A stretch of DNA of 50,094 bases from Pseudomonas fluorescens (GTDB taxonomy: Bacteria > Pseudomonadota > Gammaproteobacteria > Pseudomonadales > Pseudomonadaceae): positions 1-50,094 of the forward strand of contig NZ_CABVII010000037.1 in the NCBI RefSeq assembly GCF_902497995.1, written 5' to 3'. This document shows positions 41,101-49,631 of the stretch, piece after piece; positions within the stretch are counted from its first letter, which is position 1; every line of letters begins with the position of its first letter. Position numbers and translations under genes: made by a program. The notes under the pieces are model-generated. The model was not told the origin of the DNA, did no database searches, and was given only the letters and a program-made list of their open reading frames with translations.

Positions 41101-42273
41101 ACGACAGCTCTGCATATCACCCTGATCACCGAAACTTTTCCTCCCGAAATCAACGGCGTGGCCAACACCCTCGGTCGATTGTGCGACGGCCTGCGCGCGC
41201 GCGGGCATCAGGTGGAACTGGTGCGGCCACGACAGGTTTGCGACCAGCAAATGGGCAGCGACGATGAGTTGCTGTTGTGTCGCGGCTGGCCGCTGCCGGG
41301 TTATCCCGGTTTGCAATGGGGTCAATCATCGATGCACAAGTTGCTGCGACGCTGGAAACGCCAGCGGCCGGACGTGCTGTACATCGCCACTGAAGGGCCG
41401 TTGGGACTGTCCGCATTGCGCGCGGCGCGGCGCCTGGGGATCTGCGTGGTCAGCGGTTTTCACACCAATTTCCAGCAATACACCCGCCAGTACGGGCTGA
41501 GCTTGCTGACGCGTTTGCTGACCCACTACCTGCGCTGGTTTCACAATCGTTCGACCCTGACGCTGGTGCCGAGCATCAGCCAGCGCCTGGAGCTGGAACG
41601 CCGGCATTTCGAGCGGGTGGCGTTGTTGTCGCGAGGCGTCGACAGCCAGTTGTTCCATCCCACCAAGCGGCTGCCAGCCTTACGTGACCAATGGGGATTG
41701 GCCGAGCGCGATATCGCGGTCATCCATGTCGGTCGCCTGGCACCCGAGAAGAATCTGGGGCTGCTCAAACGCTGTTACGAGACATTGAAGGCAAGTTACC
41801 CACAGAAGAATCTGAAATTGATTGTGATCGGTGACGGTCCGCAGCGAGCTGCACTCGAAAAGGAACTGCCGGAGGCGATCTTCTGCGGTACACAACGCGG
41901 CGAAGCCTTGGCCAGTCACTATGCGTCAGGGGATGTTTTTCTGTTTCCGAGCATGACCGAAACGTTTGGCAACGTGGTGCTCGAGGCATTGGCCTCGGGG
42001 CTCGGAGTGGTGGCTTATGATCAGGCTGCGGCGGCCCAGCATATTCGCCATGGCTACAACGGCGTGCTGGCGATGCCGGGGGATGAGGACGCATTTTGCG
42101 ATGCGGCGGCTTGGTTGTTGGAGGAGCGAGAAACCCTGCGCTGCGTTCGGTTAAATGCGCGCCAGCATGCGAGTCGCCAGGGCTGGGCGGCGATTATCGA
42201 GCAGTTTGAGGGGCAATTGCGCGGGGCTTGTTCGCAGGAGCAAGCCCTGCCTGATGTGGCGTTGTTGCCTTAA
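41098..42273 (+). CDS. GT4-family glycosyltransferase (mannosyltransferase-like)
   Basis: A 391-residue GT-B enzyme. N-terminal acceptor domain LITETFPPEINGVANTLGRL (8-27) and GFHTNFQQYTRQYG; C-terminal donor domain with VGRLAPEKNLGLL, VIGDGPQR, and the E-x7-E-like SMTETFGNVVLEALASGLGVV. Related proteins are annotated as GDP-mannose-dependent alpha-mannosyltransferases; donor and acceptor are not determined here. ATG 41098 is preferred because the family begins just before ITLITETFPP; ATG 41074 is possible. No good ribosome site precedes either. Confidence 0.88.
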   Translation: MTTALHITLITETFPPEINGVANTLGRLCDGLRARGHQVELVRPRQVCDQQMGSDDELLLCRGWPLPGYPGLQWGQSSMHKLLRRWKRQRPDVLYIATEGPLGLSALRAARRLGICVVSGFHTNFQQYTRQYGLSLLTRLLTHYLRWFHNRSTLTLVPSISQRLELERRHFERVALLSRGVDSQLFHPTKRLPALRDQWGLAERDIAVIHVGRLAPEKNLGLLKRCYETLKASYPQKNLKLIVIGDGPQRAALEKELPEAIFCGTQRGEALASHYASGDVFLFPSMTETFGNVVLEALASGLGVVAYDQAAAAQHIRHGYNGVLAMPGDEDAFCDAAAWLLEERETLRCVRLNARQHASRQGWAAIIEQFEGQLRGACSQEQALPDVALLP

Positions 42274-42277
42274 AAGC

Positions 42278-42367
42278 TTCGCGGGCAAGCCTCGCTCCTA
42301 CGGATTGGTGTCGATTACCCTGTTTCAGTACGACACAAATCCGTAGGAGCGAGGCTTGCCCGCGAAG
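42278..42367. repeat. REPIN, reversed orientation
   Basis: CTTCGCGGGCAAGCCTCGCT CCTACGGATT and its complement flank a core GGTGTCGATTACCC...GTACGACAC. Orientation is opposite to the 43.65-kb element. It separates the convergent glycosyltransferase and OYE genes. Confidence 0.88.
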
Positions 42368-42386
42368 AGGCCCTTCCAGGCGCCGC

Positions 42387-43490
42387 TTAAACCAAGGTCA
42401 TCAACGCCTCACGACTGAACGGCAAAATGTCCTCTTCACGCCCATCACGCACCTTCTGCGCCCAGTCCGGATCCACCAGCAGCGCACGCCCTACCGCCAC
42501 CAGATCGAATTCATCGTTGTTCAACCGCTCCAGCAGTTTTTCCAGGCTGGCCGGCTGGGCGATCTTGTCGGTGTTGACCATGAACTGCAGGAACTCGCCG
42601 TCCAGGCCGACACTACCGACCGTGATGGTCGGCTTGCCGGTGAGCTTGCGCGTCCAGCCTGCCAGGTTCAGTTCGGAACCGTCGAATTCCGGCTCCCAGA
42701 AACGGCGCGTCGAGCAATGGAAAATGTCCACGCCAGCCTCGGACAACGGCTTGAGGAACTCGCCCAAGGCTTCTGGGGTTTGCACCAGACGCGCGGTGTA
42801 ATCCTGCTGCTTCCACTGGGAGAAACGGAAGATGATCGGGAACCCTTCACCGACCGCAGCACGCACCGCCTGAATCAGTTCGATGGCGAAACGCGAACGG
42901 TTGGCCAGGCTACCGCCGTATTCGTCGGTGCGCTGGTTGCTGCCTTCCCAGAAAAACTGATCCACCAGATAGCCGTGGGCACCGTGGATTTCCACGCCAT
43001 CCATGCCGATGCTCCGGGCATCTTTGGCCGCCTGGGCGAACGCAGCGATCACGTCCTGGATGTCCTGTCGGGTCATGCCGTGTACCACGACCTGCCCCTC
43101 CTTGAGTTTTTCCGACGGGCCGTAACCCGGCACGCCGGCATCCGGTTCGGTGCCGATACGGCGCACGCTGCCGACATGCCACAGCTGAGGCACGATCTTG
43201 CCGCCTTCGGCGTGGACCGCGTCGACCACTTTCTTCCAGCCGGCCAAGGCTGCTTCACCGTAGAAGTGCGGCACGTTGGGGTAGCCGTTGGACGCCTTGT
43301 GCCCGACGGTGGTGCCTTCGGTGATGATCAGCCCGACGCCGGCGGCGGCGCGGCGACGGTAGTACTCGGTCACTTTGGCATTGGGCACGCCGCCCGGCGA
43401 AAACGAGCGGGTCATCGGGGCCATGACGACGCGGGTCGGCAGTTCGAGGGTGCCGAGGTGGAACGGTTTGAACAGGGCTTTGACGGGCAT
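42387..43490 (-). CDS. Old yellow enzyme family NADH:flavin oxidoreductase
   Basis: A 367-residue FMN-containing TIM-barrel ene-reductase. Start of barrel KPFHLGTLELPTRVVMAPMT RS, active-site GVGLIITEGTTV, WHVGS, and DGVEIHGAHGYLVDQFFWEG SNQRTDEYGGS with the FMN/substrate His pair. C-terminal VAVGRALLVDPDWAQKV. OYE proteins reduce activated alkenes or nitro compounds with NAD(P)H; the physiological substrate is not evident. Start at 43490. Confidence 0.93.
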   Translation of the reverse strand: MPVKALFKPFHLGTLELPTRVVMAPMTRSFSPGGVPNAKVTEYYRRRAAAGVGLIITEGTTVGHKASNGYPNVPHFYGEAALAGWKKVVDAVHAEGGKIVPQLWHVGSVRRIGTEPDAGVPGYGPSEKLKEGQVVVHGMTRQDIQDVIAAFAQAAKDARSIGMDGVEIHGAHGYLVDQFFWEGSNQRTDEYGGSLANRSRFAIELIQAVRAAVGEGFPIIFRFSQWKQQDYTARLVQTPEALGEFLKPLSEAGVDIFHCSTRRFWEPEFDGSELNLAGWTRKLTGKPTITVGSVGLDGEFLQFMVNTDKIAQPASLEKLLERLNNDEFDLVAVGRALLVDPDWAQKVRDGREEDILPFSREALMTLV

Positions 43491-43614
43491 GGGGGGCGCT
43501 CCACGAAAACGGTATCGACGAGATGAGGTTTTATGACGACGATAATATGCGGAGCGACAAGTGATGCACAGCACTATTGATTGCAGTGATTAAGGTTCAA
43601 AAGGCAGAAGACAT

Positions 43615-43706
43615 TGTAGGCGCGAGGCTTGCCCGCGTAGGCGCCAAGTCAGTCAGTTATGATGTCGACTGACTTGACGCCTTCGCGGGCAAGCCTCGCT
43701 CCTGCA
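43615..43706. repeat. REPIN
   Basis: TGTAGGCGCGAGGCTTGCCC and its near-complement GGGCAAGCCTCGCTCCTGCA flank a core GTCAGTCAGTTATGATGTCGACTGAC. One arm has GTAGGCGCGAGG in place of GTAGGAGCGAGG. Confidence 0.87.
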
Positions 43707-43715
43707 GAGGGGATG

Positions 43716-44198
43716 TCAGCCCAGGGCTTTTTCGATCGCCTGGACGACAGATGGATCATTCGGCGCCGTACGCGGCGAGAATCGCGCGAGCACGCGTCCA
43801 TCCTTGCCCAGCAGGAATTTTTCGAAGTTCCAGGTGATGTCACCCGGGAACTCGGCGCCCTCGCCCGCCAGCAGACGGTACAACTGATGGCGCTCATGCC
43901 CGTTGACTTCCAGCTTCCTGGACAACGGAAAGGTCACGCCATAGTTGAGTTCGCAAAATGCCTGGATTTCTTGCTCGGTGCCCGGTTCCTGGCCGGCAAA
44001 CTGGTTGCACGGCAAGCCCAGTACACTGAAGCCTTTGCCTTTGTATTGCTGGTAGAGGTTTTCCAGCGCCGCGTATTGTGGGGTCAAGCCACATTTGGAG
44101 GCGACGTTGACCACCAGCACGACTTGCCCCTTGAAGGGCGTCAGAGGAAGCTCCTGTCCATCCAGGCCTGTCAGTTTAAGGTCGTGAAAAGCACTCAT
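43716..44198 (-). CDS. Glutathione peroxidase (thiol peroxidase GPx family)
   Basis: A 160-residue Cys-type GPx-family peroxidase that removes hydroperoxides, usually with thioredoxin. Peroxidatic Cys36 in NVASKCGLTPQY, Gln in CNQFAGQEPG, and Trp/Asn in ITWNFEKFLLGKDG complete the tetrad. The resolving Cys in the usual FCELNYGVTFPLSRK helix is present. Start at 44198 has GGAG six bases upstream. Confidence 0.94.
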   Translation of the reverse strand: MSAFHDLKLTGLDGQELPLTPFKGQVVLVVNVASKCGLTPQYAALENLYQQYKGKGFSVLGLPCNQFAGQEPGTEQEIQAFCELNYGVTFPLSRKLEVNGHERHQLYRLLAGEGAEFPGDITWNFEKFLLGKDGRVLARFSPRTAPNDPSVVQAIEKALG

Positions 44199-44270
44199 GA
44201 CGAACTCCAAATTTCCCGTGTTCTTCTCGAAACAGCCACTTGGCGGTGTCAGGGACAGCCGCGGACTAAA

Positions 44271-44290
44271 AAGGCGCCCTCGGGCGCCTC
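44271..44290 (-). terminator. Rho-independent terminator of slyD
   Basis: AGGCGCC (44272-44278) and GGCGCCT (44283-44289) around CTCG. On the reverse strand it is followed by TTTTTAG, just after the slyD stop. Confidence 0.85.
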
Positions 44291-44319
44291 TCCATCTCTC
44301 GAAAGCTTAGCGCAGAAAA

Positions 44320-44805
44320 TCAGTGATGATGGCCACCTTCGCCATGGACGTGCCCATGGGCGATTTCTTCCTGGCTGGCTTCACGGATGTCGATGATCTT
44401 GACCTGGAAATTCAGGCGCTGACCGGCCAACGGGTGGTTGCCGTCGACGGTGACATCGTCGCCGTCCAGATCGCGAATGGTGACGATCTGCATCTGGCCG
44501 TCCGGAGCGGAAGCGTGGAACTGCATGCCCACTTCCAGTTCGTCGACGCCTTCGAACATGCTGCGGCTCAGGGTGCTGACCAGTTCGGCAGCGTACTCGC
44601 CGTAGGCATCTTCAGGTTCTACGGCGACTGTCAGTTCGTCACCGACTGCCTTGCCGTCCAGTGCCTTTTCCAGGCCCGGAATGATGTTGCCTGCGCCTTG
44701 CAGGTAGACCAGCGGCGCGCCGCCGGTGGAGCTGTCGATGACCTCACCGGCGTCGTTGGTCAGGGTATAGTCGATGGAGACAGCCTTATTGGCGGCGATC
44801 AGCAT
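44320..44805 (-). CDS. slyD: FKBP-type peptidyl-prolyl isomerase / metallochaperone SlyD
   Basis: A 161-residue cytosolic prolyl isomerase and chaperone. FKBP part: VSIDYTLTNDAGEVIDSS, PLVYLQGAGNIIPGLEKAL; the insert-in-flap chaperone domain runs ~70-130 (PEDAYGEY, NHPLAGQRLNFQVKI). The His-rich tail HGHVHGEGGHHH binds nickel or other metals. Tail is shorter than in E. coli SlyD. Its ATG overlaps an ATG of the opposite strand (CATG). Confidence 0.94.
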   Translation of the reverse strand: MLIAANKAVSIDYTLTNDAGEVIDSSTGGAPLVYLQGAGNIIPGLEKALDGKAVGDELTVAVEPEDAYGEYAAELVSTLSRSMFEGVDELEVGMQFHASAPDGQMQIVTIRDLDGDDVTVDGNHPLAGQRLNFQVKIIDIREASQEEIAHGHVHGEGGHHH

Positions 44806-44911
44806 GGGGCGAGACCTTTTGCATAAGAATATTGAAAGACCCAGTTTAGCGAAGCAATCGTCCGAAAGCGAACACAACCCGGACAGACGGGCCGCAACGA
44901 AAGGCTCGACG

Positions 44912-45112
44912 GTGACAGGCTTTCATCAGGACGAAGACGGCCACTGGGTAGCCGAGCTTTCCTGCGGTCACACTCAGCACCTGCGCCATCAGCCACCGTG
45001 GCAGTCCCGGGCCTGGGTGCTGAACCCATTGCTGCGCAATGAAAAAATAGGCCAGCCCTTTGCTTGCGGTTGGTGTGCACAAGGCTCGGTTAGCGATAAC
45101 CTTGGCGACTGA
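44912..45112 (+). CDS. DUF3565 family small protein
   Basis: A 66-residue protein (VTGFHQDEDGHWVAELSCGH, WQSRAWVL, GQPFACGWCAQG) matching DUF3565. Conserved Cys18, Cys56 and Cys59 with His residues suggest a metal site. GTG 44912 is chosen from AAGG seven bases upstream and family size; a longer frame to ATG 44804 would overlap the slyD start. Divergent from slyD. Function unknown. Confidence 0.78.
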   Translation: MTGFHQDEDGHWVAELSCGHTQHLRHQPPWQSRAWVLNPLLRNEKIGQPFACGWCAQGSVSDNLGD

Positions 45113-45172
45113 AATTCGGTAGAAGGCCAGTCATAGGTCGTCACCATTGCCATGCACCCCCAGAGAATCCGC

Positions 45173-47272
45173 ATGCAGACTTTTTTTATCGCACCCACCG
45201 ATTTTGGTGTGGGTCTGACCTCCATCAGCCTCGGGCTGGTGCGTACCCTTGAGCGGGCCGGCCTCAAGGTCGGCTTTTTCAAACCGATTGCCCAGCCCCA
45301 TCCGGGTGATACCGGGCCTGAACGCTCCACCGAACTGGTGGCCCGCACCCACGGCTTGAAGCCGCCGAAGCCATTGGGCCTGGCCCATGTCGAGCGCATG
45401 CTCGGCGACGGCCAGCTCGACGAGCTGCTCGAAGAAATCATCACCCTTTATCAGCAAGCCGCCATCGGCAAGGACGTGCTGATCGTCGAAGGCATGGTCC
45501 CGACCCGTAGCGCCAGTTATGCCGCGCGGGTCAATCTGCACTTGGCCAAAAGCCTCGATGCCGACGTGATCCTGGTCTCGGCCCCGGAAAACGAAGTGCT
45601 GGCGGAACTGTCCGGCCGTGTGGAACTGCAGGCGCAATTGTTCGGCGGGCCGAAAGACCCGAAAGTCCTCGGCGTGATCCTCAACAAGGTCAAGACCGAC
45701 GAAAGCATGGAGGCCTTCGCCTCGCGCATGAAGGAGCACTCGCCCTTGCTGCGCAGCGGCGATTTCAAATTGCTCGGCTGCATTCCGTTCCAGCCGGAAC
45801 TGAACGCGCCGCGCACCCGCGACGTCGCCGACCTGATGGGCGCGCAGATTCTCAATGCCGGCGATTACGAAACCCGGCGCATGACCAAAATCATCATCTG
45901 CGCCCGCACCATGCGCAACACCGTGGAGCTGCTCAAACCCGGCGTGCTGGTGGTGACCCCCGGCGATCGCGACGACATCATCCTCGCCGTCAGCCTCGCA
46001 GCCATGAATGGTGTGCCCCTGGCCGGCCTGCTGCTGACCAGCGACACCCTGCCCGACCCGCGCATCATGGACCTCTGTCGCGGCGCGTTGCAGGCCGGCC
46101 TGCCGGTGTTGTCAGTGAGCACCGGGTCCTACGACACCGCCAATCAGCTGAACGGCCTGAACAAGGAAATCCCGATCGACGACCGCGAACGTGCGGAGAT
46201 CATCACTGATTTCGTCGCCAGCCATCTGGACGCCAACTGGCTGCACCAGCGCTGCGGCACGCCACGGGAAATGCGCCTGTCGCCGGCGGTGTTCCGCTAT
46301 CAACTGATCCAGCGCGCCCAGGCCGCCAACAAGCGCATCGTCCTGCCCGAAGGCAGCGAGCCATTGACCGTGCAGGCCGCGGCGATCTGTCAGGCCCGTG
46401 GCATTGCCCGCTGCGTATTGCTGGCCAAACCCGCGGACGTGGAAGCCGTGGCCCGTGCCCAAGGCATCGAGCTGCCGCCGGGGCTGGAGATTCTCGACCC
46501 GGACCTGATCCGCGAGCGTTACGTCGAGCCGATGGTTGCGCTGCGCAAGACCAAAAGCCTCAACGCGCCAATGGCCGAGCAACAACTGGAAGACACCGTG
46601 GTGATCGGCACCATGATGCTGGCGCTGGATGAAGTCGACGGCCTGGTGTCCGGGGTCATTCACTCCACCGCCAATACCATCCGCCCGGCGCTGCAGCTGA
46701 TCAAGACCGCGCCGGGCTGCACCCTGGTGTCGTCGGTGTTTTTCATGCTGTTTCCGGAAGAGGTGCTGGTCTACGGCGACTGCGTGATGAACCCGCACCC
46801 GAGCGCCAGCGAACTGGCCGAGATCGCGCTGCAAAGCGCGGATTCGGCCGCTGCGGTCGGCATCACTCCGCGCGTGGCGATGATCAGCTACTCCAGCGGT
46901 GAGTCGGCCAGCGGCGAAGAAGTCGAGAAGGTGCGCGAGGCCACATTGCTCGCCCATGAACAACAACACTCGCTGCTGATCGACGGTCCGTTGCAATACG
47001 ACGCCGCCGCCAACGAAACCGTGGCCAAGCAGCTGGCACCGAACAGCCAGGTGGCCGGTCGCGCCACGGTGTTCGTGTTCCCCGACCTCAATACCGGCAA
47101 CACCACCCACAAGGCCGTGCAGCGCAGTGCCGACTGCGTCAGCCTCGGGCCGATGCTGCAAGGCCTGCGCAAACCGGTGAACGACCTGCCCCGCGGCGCG
47201 CAGGTCGATGACATCGTCTACACCATCGCGTTGACCGCGATTCAAGCGGCCAACCGACCTGTGGATCTTTAA
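45173..47272 (+). CDS. pta: Phosphate acetyltransferase (long form)
   Basis: A 699-residue enzyme exchanging acetyl-CoA and acetyl-phosphate. N-terminal BioD/DRTGG-type regulatory domain (MQTFFIAPTDFGVGLTSISL, DVLIVEGMVPTRSASY), middle DRTGG domain, and C-terminal PTA_PTB catalytic domain from ~370 (RIVLPEGSEPLTVQAA, SVFFMLFPEEV, SYSSGESASGEEVEKVREAT, FVFPDLNTGNTTHKAVQRS). An ATG at 45152 would add seven residues. The companion ackA is not in the window. The acyltransferase gene starts immediately after its stop. Confidence 0.96.
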   Translation: MQTFFIAPTDFGVGLTSISLGLVRTLERAGLKVGFFKPIAQPHPGDTGPERSTELVARTHGLKPPKPLGLAHVERMLGDGQLDELLEEIITLYQQAAIGKDVLIVEGMVPTRSASYAARVNLHLAKSLDADVILVSAPENEVLAELSGRVELQAQLFGGPKDPKVLGVILNKVKTDESMEAFASRMKEHSPLLRSGDFKLLGCIPFQPELNAPRTRDVADLMGAQILNAGDYETRRMTKIIICARTMRNTVELLKPGVLVVTPGDRDDIILAVSLAAMNGVPLAGLLLTSDTLPDPRIMDLCRGALQAGLPVLSVSTGSYDTANQLNGLNKEIPIDDRERAEIITDFVASHLDANWLHQRCGTPREMRLSPAVFRYQLIQRAQAANKRIVLPEGSEPLTVQAAAICQARGIARCVLLAKPADVEAVARAQGIELPPGLEILDPDLIRERYVEPMVALRKTKSLNAPMAEQQLEDTVVIGTMMLALDEVDGLVSGVIHSTANTIRPALQLIKTAPGCTLVSSVFFMLFPEEVLVYGDCVMNPHPSASELAEIALQSADSAAAVGITPRVAMISYSSGESASGEEVEKVREATLLAHEQQHSLLIDGPLQYDAAANETVAKQLAPNSQVAGRATVFVFPDLNTGNTTHKAVQRSADCVSLGPMLQGLRKPVNDLPRGAQVDDIVYTIALTAIQAANRPVDL

Positions 47273-48178
47273 ATGCTGGATTTCCTGCCTGCCGCCGTTC
47301 GCGGCGTGATTGCATCGTTGTTGCTGGCGCTGAATACCATTTTGCTGTGCTCGTTCCTGTTCTGCGTGGCGATCTTCAAGGTATTGCCCTTCGCCTTCAC
47401 CCAACGCTTCACGCGCTGGCTGATGAGCCATACCCATGAAGCCTGGATCAGCAACAACAAAGCCTGGATGGACCTGGTCTGCCGCACCCGCTGGCACCTC
47501 AGCGGCCTCGAAAGCCTGGACTATCGGCACTCGTACCTGATCACCAGCAACCACCAGAGCTGGGTCGACATCATGGTGCTGCAATACGTGCTCAACCGTC
47601 GCATCCAGCCGCTGAAGTTTTTTCTCAAGCAGGAGTTGATCTGGGTGCCGGTGATTGGCCTGGCCTGGTGGACCCTGGGCTTTCCGTTCATGAAGCGCTA
47701 CTCCAAGGCCTACCTGGAAAAGCACCCGGAGAAGAAAGGCAAAGACCTGGAGACCACGCGCAAGACCTGTGCGAAGTTCCGCCATGATTCGGTGGGGATT
47801 TTCAATTTCGTCGAAGGCACGCGCTTTACCGAAGGCAAGCATGCGCAGCAGAAATCACCGTTCAAGTATCTGCTCAAGGCCAAGGCCGGTGGCATTGCGT
47901 TTGTGTTGGATGCTATGGGTGAGCAGCTGGAGTCGATCGTCAACGTGACGATTCACTACCCGGGCGGGCGTCCGGGGTATTGGGACTTGCTGTGCGGGAA
48001 CGTGAAGGATGTGGTGGTGCATTTTCAGGAGCTGAAGATTCCGCCGGAGTTTATCGGCAAGAATTATGAGCAGGATGGGGAGTATCGATTGCAGTTTCAG
48101 GGGTGGATCAATCAGTTGTGGCTGGATAAGGATGCGTTGTTGGAGCAGATGCATCGGGAGTATCCGGTTCGGAAGTGA
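47273..48178 (+). CDS. 1-acyl-sn-glycerol-3-phosphate acyltransferase-like (YihG family)
   Basis: A 301-residue membrane-associated acyltransferase. N-terminal hydrophobic helix (residues ~8-40), the catalytic NHxxxxD motif as SNHQSWVDIMVLQ (92-104), the FVEGTRFTEGKH phosphate-binding block, and an aromatic-rich C-terminus. It resembles E. coli YihG and other PlsC-superfamily enzymes that modify phospholipids. Starts one base after the pta stop, so the pair is probably one transcript. Substrate not determined. Confidence 0.88.
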   Translation: MLDFLPAAVRGVIASLLLALNTILLCSFLFCVAIFKVLPFAFTQRFTRWLMSHTHEAWISNNKAWMDLVCRTRWHLSGLESLDYRHSYLITSNHQSWVDIMVLQYVLNRRIQPLKFFLKQELIWVPVIGLAWWTLGFPFMKRYSKAYLEKHPEKKGKDLETTRKTCAKFRHDSVGIFNFVEGTRFTEGKHAQQKSPFKYLLKAKAGGIAFVLDAMGEQLESIVNVTIHYPGGRPGYWDLLCGNVKDVVVHFQELKIPPEFIGKNYEQDGEYRLQFQGWINQLWLDKDALLEQMHREYPVRK

Positions 48179-48193
48179 GAGAGGGTGAAATTC

Positions 48194-48214
48194 GCTCCTT
48201 CAGACTTGAAGGAG
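48194..48214. terminator. Hairpin after the acyltransferase gene
   Basis: GCTCCTTCA and TGAAGGAG pair around GACT with no clear T-run. It may be a weak terminator or processing site between the convergent acyltransferase and the exported-protein gene. Confidence 0.4.
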
Positions 48215-48283
48215 TGATACAGCTCAGCTCATGCTGACTGCAACCTCTTACCTCCGACAACATTCCATTTCACGCCTACTCGG

Positions 48284-48865
48284 CTATTTGTTTATGTCCT
48301 GCAGAAGCTCGGGTGAATGTCGTAGTGTGACGACCGCTGCGGAACCGAGCACTTGAATTTGTGCGTAATCGGCTGAGGCTGTCGTGAGAGTAAACATCAT
48401 TCCACGCTTCGCATTTGGAGCTGACCATTCGTATGAAATAGTTTGAGTCTGCCCATTCACGATGGTTTGTGTTGTTTCATTCTTTAATAGTTTCACCTTA
48501 ATCGGAAATGGCGCGCTCGCGGCCATTGAAGTAAACATTTTTATCGCCGCCACAGCGTCTGCCTTTCGGACATAAACTGCGCAGAAACTCTTCCCACTCA
48601 GCAAGGCAAGTACGACTGTTGCGTATTTGTCTGGAACAGGCCAAGCATCCCCGGATTTACCTGCCAGAAACAGTTCTGCCTTTTTAGGCGGAAGCTTTGG
48701 CATAGGCTTCAGCGTTTCTCTCAGCTCCTCGAGCTTGAAAAGATTTTTGAGGCAAAGCGACGAATAAATCTTGAAGAATGAGGCAGCTTGATCCTCACCT
48801 TCGCTGGCCATGCAAATATTTGAAGCCAGAGCGAGCAGAAGCGTGGCGATAACTAATTTTTGCAT
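48284..48865 (-). CDS. Exported hypothetical protein (possibly NMCC_0638 family)
   Basis: A 193-residue protein with a Sec signal peptide (MQKLVIATLLLALASNICMA, cleavage after MASE-like). The mature part has FFKIYSSLCLKNLFKLEELR, LPPKKAELFLAGKSGDAWPVP, FCAVYVRKAD and ISYEWSAPNAKRGMMFTLTT, reminiscent of the NMCC_0638 family, but I am not certain. Two Cys could form a disulfide. Periplasmic role unknown. Composition is clearly AT-richer than the genes to its left. Not overlapping its neighbour, which is on the same strand. Confidence 0.7.
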   Translation of the reverse strand: MQKLVIATLLLALASNICMASEGEDQAASFFKIYSSLCLKNLFKLEELRETLKPMPKLPPKKAELFLAGKSGDAWPVPDKYATVVLALLSGKSFCAVYVRKADAVAAIKMFTSMAASAPFPIKVKLLKNETTQTIVNGQTQTISYEWSAPNAKRGMMFTLTTASADYAQIQVLGSAAVVTLRHSPELLQDINK

Positions 48866-48944
48866 GAGAAGCTCCCAGCGAATCGGCAGAACACTACAGT
48901 TTTGATTGTTAGTAACACACGAAACAGTTAATCATTGCCGCTAC

Positions 48945-49631
48945 CTATCTAGCACCTGAACGCATTTCCGGAAGTACCGCTAAAAACACCCATGAAGCCG
49001 AAAACGCCCCCTCGGCACGGTGCATGATAAGAGCTAGATAAAGAGTGTACGCTCGAGCCATATAGGGTTTTTCGCGAAAAAAACTCCTACACTCTGGGGT
49101 CACCAGTGAATATGTTAGCCCTCCATCGTTCTTTATTTTCTCCATTACTTCCTGAGCGGCTATTCGACGTCGCTCTACTGGAAGACGGCTCAATACCTCA
49201 TTTTCTTTTATAATCGCTGTCGTTTCATAAACAGCAGGACAACCATCGTCAAACGATTCTACGCTTGGTTTGTATTTCTCGAAAAATTCGTCGACATCTT
49301 TGAGTACCATACCTGTACTTATCATCTGCAGATTGATCGCAGCAGCCTCCTGCACCATACATTCCCGAGTGTATTCCGTGCATGGCTGAAGTGCTCTCAT
49401 GTCGTATACAATGTCTTGCTGAGGTCTCAGGCTCACAGCCCTGACATAAAGATTATCCGCTCCTGAAGGAGTGACACTCCAATCTCCAACAACTTCAATA
49501 CCACCAAAACGCCTCATCACCTGATGTGCACTTCCAGCTTCAAAAGCAAGCCAACAAGCCGCAAAGACGACCAGGAGAAAACAGCCAATAATAAAAAAAT
49601 CGTGCACTTTATCCAAGCCTTGATCATGCAT
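48945..49631 (-). CDS. Hypothetical single-span membrane protein
   Basis: A 228-residue protein with one N-terminal transmembrane segment (FFIIGCFLLVVFAACWLAFEA, ~10-30) and a periplasmic domain holding four Cys (PCTEYTRECMVQ, FDDGCPAVYE, TPECRSFF). No family recognised. ATG 49631 is the first ATG in frame; an upstream TTG at 49682 would add 17 residues. AT-rich like the preceding gene and upstream of it, so both may be one accessory transcript or two unrelated insertions. Confidence 0.6.
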   Translation of the reverse strand: MHDQGLDKVHDFFIIGCFLLVVFAACWLAFEAGSAHQVMRRFGGIEVVGDWSVTPSGADNLYVRAVSLRPQQDIVYDMRALQPCTEYTRECMVQEAAAINLQMISTGMVLKDVDEFFEKYKPSVESFDDGCPAVYETTAIIKENEVLSRLPVERRRIAAQEVMEKIKNDGGLTYSLVTPECRSFFREKPYMARAYTLYLALIMHRAEGAFSASWVFLAVLPEMRSGAR

